Below are positions 20,684 through 29,394 of a DNA stretch of 64,000 nt, in pieces (within the stretch, counting starts at the first letter, position 1; each line of letters starts with the position of its first letter). The stretch comes from JANXQG01 sp963824275 (GTDB lineage: Bacteria; Planctomycetota; Planctomycetia; Pirellulales; Thermoguttaceae). The translations under genes were made by a program, and so were the position numbers. The stretch lies in assembly GCA_963824275.1 (NCBI GenBank), contig CAWGOT010000003.1:2728001-2792000 (forward strand), given 5' to 3'. The notes beneath the pieces are model-generated. The model did not search any database, was not told where the DNA came from, and saw only the letters and a list, made by a program, of their open reading frames with translations.

Positions 20684-22078
20684 ATTTAGGTTCTAAGACA
20701 ATGGTATGAAGTGTGTTACGTTTCACCCTGAATGGTATAGTTCCACTGCGGGTGGATATCGTGATGCTTAACTCTTACCGTTTGCATCTGTTCGTCGGTA
20801 ATTTTCTTGCCCGTTTCATATTCGTGGGTGTCCAGTTTCGCTTTCACTTTCAGACCGGTCTTGGTAGTGGTGGAACTTATGAAGTTGATGATCGTTTCAT
20901 AACTTACCAACGGTTCACCTCGCCAAGTGACACTGATCTGGGAAAACAGCCGATGTTCTATCTTATTCCACTTGCTGGTTCCGGGGGGAAAGTGACAAAC
21001 TGTCACCGCCAAGCCGTGGCGATCAGCAAATTGCTGGATACAGTATTTCCACAGGCGGTTCCGACTTCCGTTGCTACCGCCACCGTCGGCAGTGATCAAG
21101 AGCTTGGTAGCGTTCGAGTAGTGACGGCGCCCCAGCATCCGCCACCAACGATCGATGCTCTCCGAGGCAAACTCGGCAGTGTCGTGGCTAATTCCCACAT
21201 TCACAAAGCCTTCATTCTGGGTTTCATCGTAAAGGCCATAGGGATACGCCCGGCCCTCAGCCAGGGACGGAAAGTCGTAAGCGCTGACCACATGCTGCTT
21301 TTTTCCCCAGCGACGCCCCTTGTTGTGGAACGCCCCCACCAGTTCCTTCTTCTTGGTATCCACGGAAATTACGGGGATCTTGCACGCATACAGCGTTTCA
21401 CCTGCTGGTACAGGTAGCGAAATTGAGCATCCCGTTGAGGATGTTGCTTGCCCTCGATCGACCGCTTGTTGCCCCACAGAGAATAATCCAACTCTCGCAG
21501 CAAACGGTGTACCGTGGGATGACTGACCGTGTGTCCGCGCTGAGTCAATTCCTTGGCAATGGATCGAAGCGATTTCGTGGTCCACTTCAGCAGTCGCATG
21601 GGATCACCTGCCGTAGTTTCTCCCATCAGCAATTCCAGGTCATCCACGAGGGACGGATCGACTTCTTCGCTCGCTTTCCGTCCAGCGCCAGGACGGCGGG
21701 CTCTTTCCGGCATCTCACCCAGATCTCCCGCCTCCAACTCCTCGATCCCGCGCCGAATCGTGCGCTTCCGACAGACCCAGCACTTCCGACACAAGAGTAA
21801 TACCGCCATGTCCCAAAGCCATGGCTTTCTCGGCAGCGTAAAGCCACGCCTGCCGCTCGTTGAAAAGGGACATCAATTCGATCCACCGGCCATGCGTAGC
21901 TCGCACGTCGTCATCGACGACACATTGAGGACAAATACAACCCTGAAGACCCGTTCTCGACATAGCCGCCATCCTTGGCGTGCATGGTTGAAGAATTAGT
22001 ACTCCTCGATTATACTCCTTTCACATAACGTGACCACCCCAGAATCATACAAACCGGACTTTTATTGTTTTCCAGTTG
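20660..22078. mobile_element. ISAzo13-family insertion sequence
   Basis: Perfect terminal inverted repeats of 24 bp (20660-20683 and 22055-22078); one more matching base outside each gives 25. The outermost bases may be host sequence. The element carries a minus-strand ISAzo13-family transposase and splits the lipoprotein gene between the helical tail and the TPR-like part. No direct target duplication could be identified. The flanking GCAA and TTGC form a palindrome that may have been the target. Confidence 0.88.
20716..21972 (-). CDS. ISAzo13-family transposase; two frameshifts
   Basis: About 415 codons read in three frames, joined near 21790 and near 21405. The N-terminal helix-turn-helix region is 'AMALGHGGITLVSEVLGLS' then 'TIRRGIEELEAGDL'. 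The DDE core has 'VISVDTKKKEL' (Asp 1), 'LLITADGGGSNGSRN' (Asp 2) and 'FPPGTSKWNKIEHRLFS' (Glu). All catalytic residues are present. The frame breaks would inactivate it as written; the perfect IRs suggest a recent insertion, so sequence errors are likely. Confidence 0.85.
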
Positions 22079-23657
22079 CCAAGCGTATGGCGGAACGCTC
22101 CGGCGGGCTCGGACCGCCCGTGTATCTGTCGGGAGCGACCGCTCCGGATTGGCTGGTGTTGGAACCGCTCTTGCAAGCACGAGATTTCGACGGGGCGATC
22201 GCCGTGTCGGAAGGCGTCAAGCAGCCGGCAATCCGCTTCGAGGCGCTGGTGTACGTCGCGCGGCACTTCGCGCAGCATGGCGATCCGAACAAGGCGAAAC
22301 AAGCCCTGGCGACTGCCGAAGGACTTCTTGAAGCGGCGGCGGGCGAAGTGCCGGCCGATGTCCCCGATCCGAAGCGGATGTTCCGCTTCCTGGAATTGTC
22401 GGTCGGCTATGGAGCGCTGGATCCGGCCAAGCGGAGTTCCTATGGGGATCGTGCCATGGAAGCGGCTGGGAAGATCCGCGACGCGCAGGTGGCCGCCAAT
22501 GCGGTCAACCGTTTGACCGCCGGTCGACTGGGATTGCAGCCGGACCTGAAATGGACGGCCTCTGCGTTCGATCAGCTTGCCGCCAATTTCTGGCAGAGCG
22601 GCGATCGGACGCACGGCCGGGCTGCGATCGCTCTCCTCAAGGAGGTCAGCCAGAAGGGACTTCCGCCCGACCAAGGCAAGTCGGCCCTCTGGGGCGTGGC
22701 GATGCTGCAGTCGCGCCTGGGCGACTATTCCGGTTGTGCCGCGACCCTGACGAGCATCGACGAGGACCCTCGCGCCGACCTTTGCCGATGCATGCTGGAG
22801 GGCAAATTCCCGGCCACCGCCGAGGAGGCCCGCGAGTTTCTTGCCGTTTACCGCACTTTGCCCGTCGATGACATCGATCCCGGGCGCAGTTCCCGGGAGA
22901 GGATGATTCGGGTCCTGGTCAAGGCCGGAGAGGTGGCGGAGGCGCGGAAACTCGCGACCGGAAAGAGCCCTGCGCAGTCGGCACTTGTGGGGCAACTGGC
23001 CGTCGAGAACCACGTCGCGGAGGCGGAAAAGGAGTTGGCCGCCGTCAGCGACCAAGGCTGGCACGACGAATCGATCACCCTGATTGCCGACGCGCTTCTT
23101 GGGCACGGCGATTTGAACGCCGCTGTCCGTTACCTCGATCTTGCGAGTTCCTTGAACGACGGGACTTATGTGATTGGCTCGCGGATCGCCTTGGCGTGCG
23201 TCAAGGCGGGACGATTTGGCGAGGCGGCCCGCCTTGGCGCCGAACGGACGAACTAAGCCAGGACGCGATCATCAAGGAGCTCTGCAAAGCCGGCCGCGTG
23301 GAAGAGGCCCTGGAGGTCGTCAAGGTCGGACAACCGCGACGAATGCATCACCGCTACGGTCCCGACATCGCCGCGGCCTGGTGCCGTCGCGGCAAGCCCG
23401 ACGCCGCGCTGGCGGCGCTAGCGACTCCGGGCGGCTTTCCTATGCAACGCTATAATCTGGCCGCTGGGGTTGCCAACATCTGGTCGACTTGTGCCGACAC
23501 GGGCATCGTGGCCGATTGGGCCAGAAAACTGGACTCCCCGGCCGAGCGCTGCGCGGCCTTGGCGGCACTGGCTAACGCAAACATCGTCAAACGCGATCCC
23601 TTGTCGCGCGATCTTGCCGGACAGGCGGGCTATCCGCGGCTTGTAGGGATCTGGTAG
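22079..23657 (+). CDS. TPR-like C-terminal part of the split lipoprotein; one frameshift
   Basis: No start codon or ribosome binding site lies at the beginning, which directly abuts the IS. About 525 residues of paired helices resembling TPR or PPR repeats ('AIRFEALVYVARHFAQHGD', 'AKQALATAEGLLEAA', 'RIALACVKAGRFGEAARLG', 'AAWCRRGKPDAALAAL'). Frames join near 23250. It continues the theme of the helical tail before the IS ('GRYYLDRGKRAEAVGVFKQL'). I therefore read it as the end of the same protein, translated only if the IS is absent. Confidence 0.65.
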
Positions 23658-23718
23658 AAAGTAGAAACTCGGGATGGAAGGCGGCAGCATCCGCATCCTT
23701 GTTGTGCCACCAGTCGTG

Positions 23719-24849
23719 TCACATGAGATCCACCAGCACGCTGTTTTGCAGATCCATGCCGAGGCGCGTCAGCCGTAATGCGTCCGCCTGCCATTCCAGC
23801 AGCCCTGCGCTGGTCGGTTTATCCAGTTTTTCAGCGAACGCCTCGCGGATGCCCATCCCGTGCATGCGCGTAAAATCCTCGTTCTCTACGCCGCGCGTCA
23901 TCCGCAGGCCCAGCATCATGCTCTCGAACCGCGCTTCTTCTTTTGAGATCTGCTCCGTCTTCGCTTCCTCGCCTGCCAGGTACGCATCGAGCTTTGACGG
24001 GTTCATGGTGCGGCATTCCTGGAAGAAGCTGTGCGCCGCGCAGCCGAAGCCCAGGTACGGCACGCGCGTCCAGCAGCCGACATTATGCCGGCAGGCGTAT
24101 CCTGGGCGGGCAAAATTGCTGATTTCATATTGATGAAAGTCGTGCTCCGCGAGCGTCTGCCGCACCAGCTCGTACATATCGCGATCAACGTCCACATCGG
24201 GAAGAGCCAGCCTTCCCACGGCAATATCGCGGCAGATCGGCGTTCCTTCCTCGACAATCAGACCGTAGCAGGAGAGATGCGTGGGAGAGAGCGCAAGCGC
24301 GGCTGTCAGCGTTTCCCGCACGTCGGGAACGGTTTGCGAAGGCAGGCCAAACATCAGGTCGAGGTTGAAATTGTCAAATCCCGCTTGACGGGCGAGTTCC
24401 ACGGCGGCGACCACGCGCTCCCAATCGTGGATCCTGCCGAGGAGCCGCAGAAGACTCGCCTGGCTGGCCTGTGCGCCGATCGAGAGCCGGTTCACGCCTG
24501 CTTTGCGCGCCGCCTTGGCAAAGGGCGCCGTGAGGGTTTCCGGGTTGCATTCGCAGGTGATCTCGGCGCCCTCGTCGATGGGGAATGCTTCGCCGAGCGC
24601 CGCGAGAATGCGCGTCAACTGGGACCCGTCCAGCAGCGAGGGCGTGCCCCCGCCGAAAAAAATCGTATCCGCTTGGGGATGCCCCGTCTCTCGGCCGCGG
24701 CGCGTTATCTCTTGGATCACGGCGTCCACATAGCGCGGGATCTCCGCCTCGCGCCCCGCCCACGTTGCAAAGTCGCAATACGTGCATCGGCGCACGCAGA
24801 AGGGCACGTGTACGTAAAGCCCGATGGGCTGATTGAAAGAAACCGGCAT
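23719..24849 (-). CDS. hemW: HemW-like radical SAM protein
   Basis: Intact, 376 residues from ATG 24849, preceded by GAGGT five bases upstream; a TTG at 24879 is less likely. The radical SAM cluster motif is 'CVRRCTYC' (C18, C22, C25), followed by 'FFGGGTPSLLDGSQ' for S-adenosylmethionine binding and 'EITCECNPET'. 'ISNFARPGYACRHNVGCW' is typical of HemW, the heme chaperone formerly annotated as oxygen-independent coproporphyrinogen oxidase. HemW proteins bind heme and lack the CPDH N-terminal pattern, as here. It ends 61 bases from the convergent lipoprotein gene. Confidence 0.9.
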   Translation of the reverse strand: MPVSFNQPIGLYVHVPFCVRRCTYCDFATWAGREAEIPRYVDAVIQEITRRGRETGHPQADTIFFGGGTPSLLDGSQLTRILAALGEAFPIDEGAEITCECNPETLTAPFAKAARKAGVNRLSIGAQASQASLLRLLGRIHDWERVVAAVELARQAGFDNFNLDLMFGLPSQTVPDVRETLTAALALSPTHLSCYGLIVEEGTPICRDIAVGRLALPDVDVDRDMYELVRQTLAEHDFHQYEISNFARPGYACRHNVGCWTRVPYLGFGCAAHSFFQECRTMNPSKLDAYLAGEEAKTEQISKEEARFESMMLGLRMTRGVENEDFTRMHGMGIREAFAEKLDKPTSAGLLEWQADALRLTRLGMDLQNSVLVDLM

Positions 24850-25280
24850 TTTACCTCGTTCCGATTGAATATCGTTCAATCGCCTGTAAAGGGGCGGAGA
24901 GGCTTACGAACTGCGCAGCATCGTGGCGATGTCGATAATAACTTCGCAGGGGTTGCCGGTGTCAACGAGCAGGTCCAGGGCCTGTCGGCGACCGTCTCGC
25001 GCGACAAGTTCTGCGCACCCACGCGCGTGCAGGCTCGCCGCGATATGCATTCCGTTGTTCCGCCCGCGCTTCCGGCATCGTGTTCAAATGAGAATGAAGT
25101 CTGAATGAGTCAATTAGCGATAAAGAGCGTTCTCCCTCCTCCATATTCCCCACCCCTATTTTTCTGTCGAAATCTCCCTGCCCCCTGTTTCGCTCGGCGG
25201 TTGCCCTTCTGCGGGGATCGCATCCGTTGCCGGCAGGGGAACGACCGCGGAGCGCATGACAGAGGCGGCGGAGCGCATGG
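24850..25280. other. Intergenic region without a supported gene
   Basis: Holds the upstream region of hemW. A 48-codon minus frame (24906-25052, 'MHIAASLHARGCAELVARDG') looks protein-like but has no ribosome binding site and no recognised relatives. It may be a relic. Nothing else stands out. Confidence 0.4.
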
Positions 25281-25760
25281 TCAAGAGGGAAGATGCTCCA
25301 AATCGTCAAGGTCTTTGTGGCGGCCGGCGGCCTGCTTCAATTTGCGCAGCCAGGGCAGGGAAACAAATCGCAGGTTGTCAAGCTCGACGCTGTCGGAAAA
25401 GACGTCGGCCACCGGCATCTCCGGAAAGCCGGGGATGTAGTCGTAGAGATCGAGAAAACCAAGATCCGTGGTCAGCATCATCAGGTGTTCGCCGCGGACG
25501 TAGGACCGCGACACCGGGACGAGCCTTTCGATGCCCGTGGCAGGGTCGCGTTGATCGCTGATCCAGCAGGCGTGGATCGATTCGAGGACCTCCAGCAGGG
25601 CAGCTTCCGAGGCCGGAGATCGCTCGAAAATGAGATCGGCGTCCTCGGTGGTGCGTACGTAGCCGTGAAAGACGACGGCGTGCCCGCCAATGATGACAAA
25701 TCGCACGCCGGCGCGAGCCAGAAGCTGAAAGACGCTCAGGGGATCGTCAGAAGTTAACAT
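25281..25760 (-). CDS. Nucleotidyltransferase-fold protein, toxin-antitoxin-like
   Basis: 159 residues from ATG 25760. 'VRFVIIGGHAVVFHGYVRTT' followed by 'EDADLIFE' is the GG...D-x-D motif of minimal nucleotidyltransferases (MNT / DUF6036-like). The C-terminal 'LPWLRKLKQAAGRHKDLDDL' is common to the family. The start lies within the preceding small gene (14-base overlap), so the two form a unit. Such proteins may AMPylate or otherwise modify partner proteins; the actual substrate is unknown. Confidence 0.78.
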   Translation of the reverse strand: MLTSDDPLSVFQLLARAGVRFVIIGGHAVVFHGYVRTTEDADLIFERSPASEAALLEVLESIHACWISDQRDPATGIERLVPVSRSYVRGEHLMMLTTDLGFLDLYDYIPGFPEMPVADVFSDSVELDNLRFVSLPWLRKLKQAAGRHKDLDDLEHLPS

Positions 25761-25938
25761 GGACGCTCCGCTGGCGCAGGTTGCGCAGCCAGTAGTGCCG
25801 GTAGCCCTCGCGCGATGCGGCAAGCAGTTGCCCGGCCCGTCTCTGCAACGCGACGAAACGTTGCAACCGCTCGCGCGCCGTCAAACCGGCAGTCTCTTGC
25901 GACGGGCGACGATCTTCAGTCATGGGGGGCATATTCAT
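25747..25938 (-). CDS. Small partner protein of the nucleotidyltransferase
   Basis: 63 residues, ATG 25938. Basic and helical ('LTARERLQRFVALQRRAGQL', 'GYRHYWLRNLRQR'). Similar small proteins sit in front of nucleotidyltransferase genes in planctomycetes. The overlap with the next gene supports translational coupling and a two-component toxin-antitoxin-like pair, with this as the putative antitoxin. No domain is recognised. Confidence 0.6.
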   Translation of the reverse strand: MNMPPMTEDRRPSQETAGLTARERLQRFVALQRRAGQLLAASREGYRHYWLRNLRQRSVHVNF

Positions 25939-26075
25939 TACGATAGGCGACTTAATTTCCTTCCAGACGACTGATTATACCCTAGGCGAGAGTGGTGAGT
26001 CAATGAAAGCCTGGCGACGAGGCGACGATTGACTTCGTCCGCGTCCAATGTTAAAATCTCAGCGGAGGCTTGGAG

Positions 26076-26762
26076 ATGGCGAGTTCAGTGATCTTTGAAG
26101 AGCGGGTCGAAATCCCCTATTTCCGCTCGTTGGCCGAGTTCCGCGCGTGGGCGTTGTCCGACGCTTTCCCCGAGCGCGGCCGAATCGACTACGTCGGCGG
26201 GCGGATCGAGGTCGACATGTCGCCGGAAAATCTGTTCTTTCATGGTTCCATCAAGACCGAGGTGGTCCGAGTGTTGGCCAACATCGTTCAGTCCGCCGGC
26301 GGCGGGTATTTGTTCAGCGATTGCACGCGGGTTTCCTCCCCGAATGCAGACCTCTCTGCGGAGCCGGATGTCGTGTACGTCTCCGCCGATTCGATCGATT
26401 CCGGCCGCGTCCGCCTGGTGCCTAGCGCCGGCGGCGAACCGGACAGCTATGTGGAACTGGAAGGCGCGCCGGACCTGGTCGTGGAGATCGTCAGCGACAG
26501 TTCCGTCGCCAAGGACACGAAGCGATTGCCGGTTTCCTATTGGCGCGCCGGGATTGCGGAGTACTGGCTGGTCGATGTTCGCCGGGAGCGACTGCTCTTC
26601 CGCCTCCACGCGCGCGGCGCGGACGGTTACGAGCCGGCGCCGGCGGATGCGGAGGGTTTCCAGCTTTCGGCGGTTTTCGATCGTCGATTCCGTCTCGAAC
26701 GTCGGCGCGACGCCCGCGGCCGCTGGGTCTTCGACCTCCAGTCGCAGGCGTGCCAGCGGTAG
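26076..26762 (+). CDS. Uma2-family (DUF820) putative endonuclease
   Basis: Intact, 228 residues. ATG 26076 is preferred over TTG 26070 because GGAGG at 26064-26068 is 7 bases upstream. It has the PD-(D/E)XK-like signature: 'GRIEVDMSPENLFFHG', 'SAEPDVVYVS', 'PDLVVEIVSDSS' and 'YWRAGIAEYWLVDV'. Uma2 proteins are abundant in planctomycetes and cyanobacteria, often in mobile islands; a nuclease fold is predicted but the biological role is unknown. The first 30 residues are slightly longer than in typical members. Confidence 0.88.
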   Translation: MASSVIFEERVEIPYFRSLAEFRAWALSDAFPERGRIDYVGGRIEVDMSPENLFFHGSIKTEVVRVLANIVQSAGGGYLFSDCTRVSSPNADLSAEPDVVYVSADSIDSGRVRLVPSAGGEPDSYVELEGAPDLVVEIVSDSSVAKDTKRLPVSYWRAGIAEYWLVDVRRERLLFRLHARGADGYEPAPADAEGFQLSAVFDRRFRLERRRDARGRWVFDLQSQACQR

Positions 26763-26941
26763 ACTATCCTTGGAGAAAATGCGGTGGGTAGGAACGGCGT
26801 CGTGCCGGCGGAGTTGGAGTTTGCGGCAGCACAGCAACTGCTCGGCAGACACGGCGGCGATGCGCTCTTCGAGCAATCTGGGGAAAGGAAAATGGCGGAA
26901 AGGAAGATGGGAGGAGAACAACGGAAAGGGCGAAGAGTCTC

Positions 26942-26980
26942 ACGCAAAGGCGCTAAGGACTTTTCTTTGCGCCTTTGCGT
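26942..26980. terminator. Hairpin, 12-bp arms, probable terminator
   Basis: Arms 26942-26953 and 26969-26980 (ACGCAAAGGCGC and its complement) with a 15-base loop. It lies between the convergent Uma2 and GIY-YIG-like genes and could terminate both. The 'cgcaaaggcgc' motif is a frequent planctomycete intergenic repeat. Confidence 0.65.
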
Positions 26981-27020
26981 TAGATTTGTAATTAATATTG
27001 AGCGATGTCGCCGATTTTCG

Positions 27021-27711
27021 TCAGGGCCCATCGTTTGGGATAGCGGGTTGAACGAAGTTTACGATGGACTCGATCTCGACGAGCGTTGTGTCAAACCACT
27101 CGGTTCCAGGTGCCTCACGCTTTGACCCGCGTGCTTCAAGCGTCGAATGGATTGCATCTTCCACAGCGGCAACCCGCTGGACTTTCCAGGTGTTAAGAAC
27201 GACAGGGAATTCAAAGCAGCACGTCTGCTTGCACTTTGCACTGCTGCGTCACTCTCGCTTTAGCATCGTCACCGGTGGTCAATCCAACCTTGATGGGGAA
27301 TCTGCCGCTATTCCTCATTATGGAGGGGAAGGAATATGCGTAGATGATACCCGAATCGTCGGAATCAACGTCGGTGGCGACGGAATCCGCTTCTGCCACT
27401 TCCGCGTCGTTCGAGACGTTCTTGAACTTCCCGCCGCCGAGATACTCGAAGACATCCAACTTCTTGGCAAGAAACGGGACGTAAAACGCAAAAATCTGGC
27501 GCGCAGTGTTCGTTTTGTCCGACTCGGCCTTCTTGATCGGAGTTTCCAATTGTTCCGGCGTATACGTCTGCTCAAGCAACGGGTAGAGAATCTCTAGGAG
27601 TGAGAACGGCTCATCCCCGAGGCCGCTAACCATCTCCACTATCCGCGGAAGAAGTTCATATCGGGCCGCATGGTAGATGTAGGATCGTGTCGGTTTAAAT
27701 TCGATGGCCAT
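27021..27711 (-). CDS. GIY-YIG-superfamily (T5orf172/MUG113-like) protein; one frameshift
   Basis: About 229 residues, ATG 27711 with GGAGGTGA seven bases upstream. Frames join near 27225. The N-terminal 110 residues are helical and unassigned ('SYIYHAARYELLPRIVEMVS'). The C-terminal part reads 'GIIYAYSFPS', 'PIKVGLTTGDDAKARVTQQC', 'VAAVEDAIHSTLEARG' and 'GTEWFDTTLVEIESIV', the order of motifs in T5orf172/MUG113 GIY-YIG domains (Y..., K-x-G, E-x-x-IH, EWF). These are predicted nucleases often carried by phages and mobile regions. An isolated gene with no partner. Confidence 0.72.
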
Positions 27712-27942
27712 GTTTCGTTTCACCTCCGGTTTCTTGACTAGGAACATTGCCAGCAGTTCTATTGAGGTCGCCAACACACCTCTCGGCTAATCTTACACTA
27801 CACGAGAGACTAGCAAATCGCAAATCGCAAGTGCCTAGAAATTCTTCATGGGCCGTAGTAGGCGCGGCTCACGGCGCTGCGCAGGTCGGCCCCCGCGGAA
27901 CCTTGAGTAAGGTGCTCCGCGCACGCGACAAATCGCACTCCG

Positions 27943-28287
27943 TCATGAGCGGAACACCGTGGAAACCAAGTAAACTCGCGGCAATTGGGGAATGATCTTC
28001 ATAAGACGCAGCCCCCATTCTTGATCCCTATCGAGTGCCTCCTCGACCGAACAGGTGACGGGAGCGTCGAAAACGATGTGGGTATCGTCGGCGAATTCCG
28101 GATCCACCGAGACCCACACTCGCGAGAACCCGCCGTAAATCTCCCGCGTTAGCTCGATCACTTGGGCCAGGTACTGGGACACGCCTAGTCGTGCCGCCGC
28201 TTCATGGACTTCCGCGGGTATCGCATCCGTCGGCGGCAGGGGAACAACAGCGGGCGGCGTCACAGAATGGGCGGATCGCGTGGTCAT
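27943..28287 (-). CDS. Small conserved protein next to DUF4058 gene, unknown
   Basis: 114 residues from ATG 28287 ('MTTRSAHSVTPPAVVPLPP'). Contains 'YLAQVIELTREIYGGFSRVW' and 'VSVDPEFADDTHIVFDAPVT'. No family recognised with confidence; similar proteins of about this size occur beside restriction-like or toxin-like genes in planctomycetes. It lies 20 bases after the DUF4058 stop and is probably co-transcribed. No signal peptide. Confidence 0.6.
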   Translation of the reverse strand: MTTRSAHSVTPPAVVPLPPTDAIPAEVHEAAARLGVSQYLAQVIELTREIYGGFSRVWVSVDPEFADDTHIVFDAPVTCSVEEALDRDQEWGLRLMKIIPQLPRVYLVSTVFRS

Positions 28288-28307
28288 GACAAGCAGCCTT
28301 GGGTTTC

Positions 28308-29096
28308 TTATAGGAGCATTTGCCTCACCCACGTCACTCTCTCGACGGGGAGGGGCGGGACAAGCCGCGCCGGATCGTACCTTACGCGGCGCCGATAGGG
28401 CCCGCTGTCGTAGCAGCGGGTGAAGACGGCCCCCAGGTCCAGCGGCACCTGGCCGTCGCCCGGCAGCAGGGGAATGGCGAACTCGGGGAAGGCGTCCTCC
28501 AATTTCCAGGGGTAAATGAAGAACCGGCCCGGCTGGTCGAATCGATGCACGGACACGTGGTAGTCGTACGGACCGGCTTTGCGGCGAAGCCTCTCCAGGG
28601 ACACGGGAGTCGTGTGTTGGCCGCCACGGAGCAGATCGATTTCCACCAGGTGGACCGGGCTGCCCAGGACTTCACGCTGCTTCTCCAGGTACAGGTCCCG
28701 GCCCTTTTCGCCGGGCGTCTTGTTGGCCAGGCTAAGAACCTCGATGACCGTCACGAGCCGCTCGCCCTCGTCGTCCCGGCGCGTACGGATTTCTACTTCC
28801 GTCTCCGTCCGCTCGTCGTCGGTCACCTCGAAGACCAGCGGTTGCGTCCGCGCCGTCACCGCAACGCCGCCGCTCTCAGAGCGGATGTCGTCGACACCCT
28901 GGATGACGGTCGTATCCGGTTCGACGTACCGCGCCGAGGTCTCGATCCATACCCGCTCGTTGATCTCGGCGAAGTAGGGCGCCGGCAACCGCGCCTGCAG
29001 CGCCTCGCGAATGTAGGTGTGCATCGCTCCGTGCAAACCCGCAAAGAAGTGGGGATGTTCAAGAAACGGGTCCATTCCTGGAAAGGGCGAGGGCAT
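28308..29096 (-). CDS. DUF4058 family protein
   Basis: Intact, 262 residues, ATG 29096. The family start 'MPSPFPGMDPFLEHP' is perfect, followed by 'RVWIETSARYVEPDTTVIQG', 'VTVIEVLSLANKTPGEKG' and 'VHLVEIDLLRGG', an arrangement with PD-(D/E)XK-like character ('EIEVLS', 'LVEIDLLR'). DUF4058 genes occur in many copies in planctomycetes and cyanobacteria; the function is unknown. A fragment of a second copy is at 8589-8870. Confidence 0.88.
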   Translation of the reverse strand: MPSPFPGMDPFLEHPHFFAGLHGAMHTYIREALQARLPAPYFAEINERVWIETSARYVEPDTTVIQGVDDIRSESGGVAVTARTQPLVFEVTDDERTETEVEIRTRRDDEGERLVTVIEVLSLANKTPGEKGRDLYLEKQREVLGSPVHLVEIDLLRGGQHTTPVSLERLRRKAGPYDYHVSVHRFDQPGRFFIYPWKLEDAFPEFAIPLLPGDGQVPLDLGAVFTRCYDSGPYRRRVRYDPARLVPPLPVERVTWVRQMLL

Positions 29097-29161
29097 GGGA
29101 CGATTTTCCTGGCGAGGATCTACGCGACATATACCTGATTATTGTACCGTGCTGACCATTC

Positions 29162-29377
29162 TCATGCAAACATCGGCTCAGGAAGAGTCTCGGCGATCTC
29201 CATCCGTTTGCGAAGGACCGCAAGCACCTCGGAATCGTCTGCGCTGGGAAGATCGTGCCGAATGCCCGCCATCCGAAGTTCGTGGACAAGATCGATCATG
29301 TCCAGCGTGCCGCGAAATCGCTGTTCGGGTGTCATCCGCCGCGATCGCTCGACTTCTTCCCAAAAATCAACATCCAT
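29162..29377 (-). CDS. Small protein downstream of lepA, unknown
   Basis: 71 residues, ATG 29377, with GGAGGGAG about 10 bases upstream. 'MDVDFWEEVERSRRMTPEQR' then 'DMIDLVHELRMAGIRHDLP'. Small proteins of this kind (WxxVxxxRxMTPExR) are frequent in planctomycetes as partners of nucleotidyltransferase or DUF genes. It starts 17 bases after the lepA stop. Could be an antitoxin-like or regulatory peptide; no experimental function known to me. Confidence 0.65.
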   Translation of the reverse strand: MDVDFWEEVERSRRMTPEQRFRGTLDMIDLVHELRMAGIRHDLPSADDSEVLAVLRKRMEIAETLPEPMFA

Positions 29378-29394
29378 TTCGGCTTCTCCCTCCG

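Noticed and set aside
24906..25052. 48-codon minus frame before hemW
   Set aside because: No ribosome binding site or relatives recognised; kept only as a remark in the intergenic entry.
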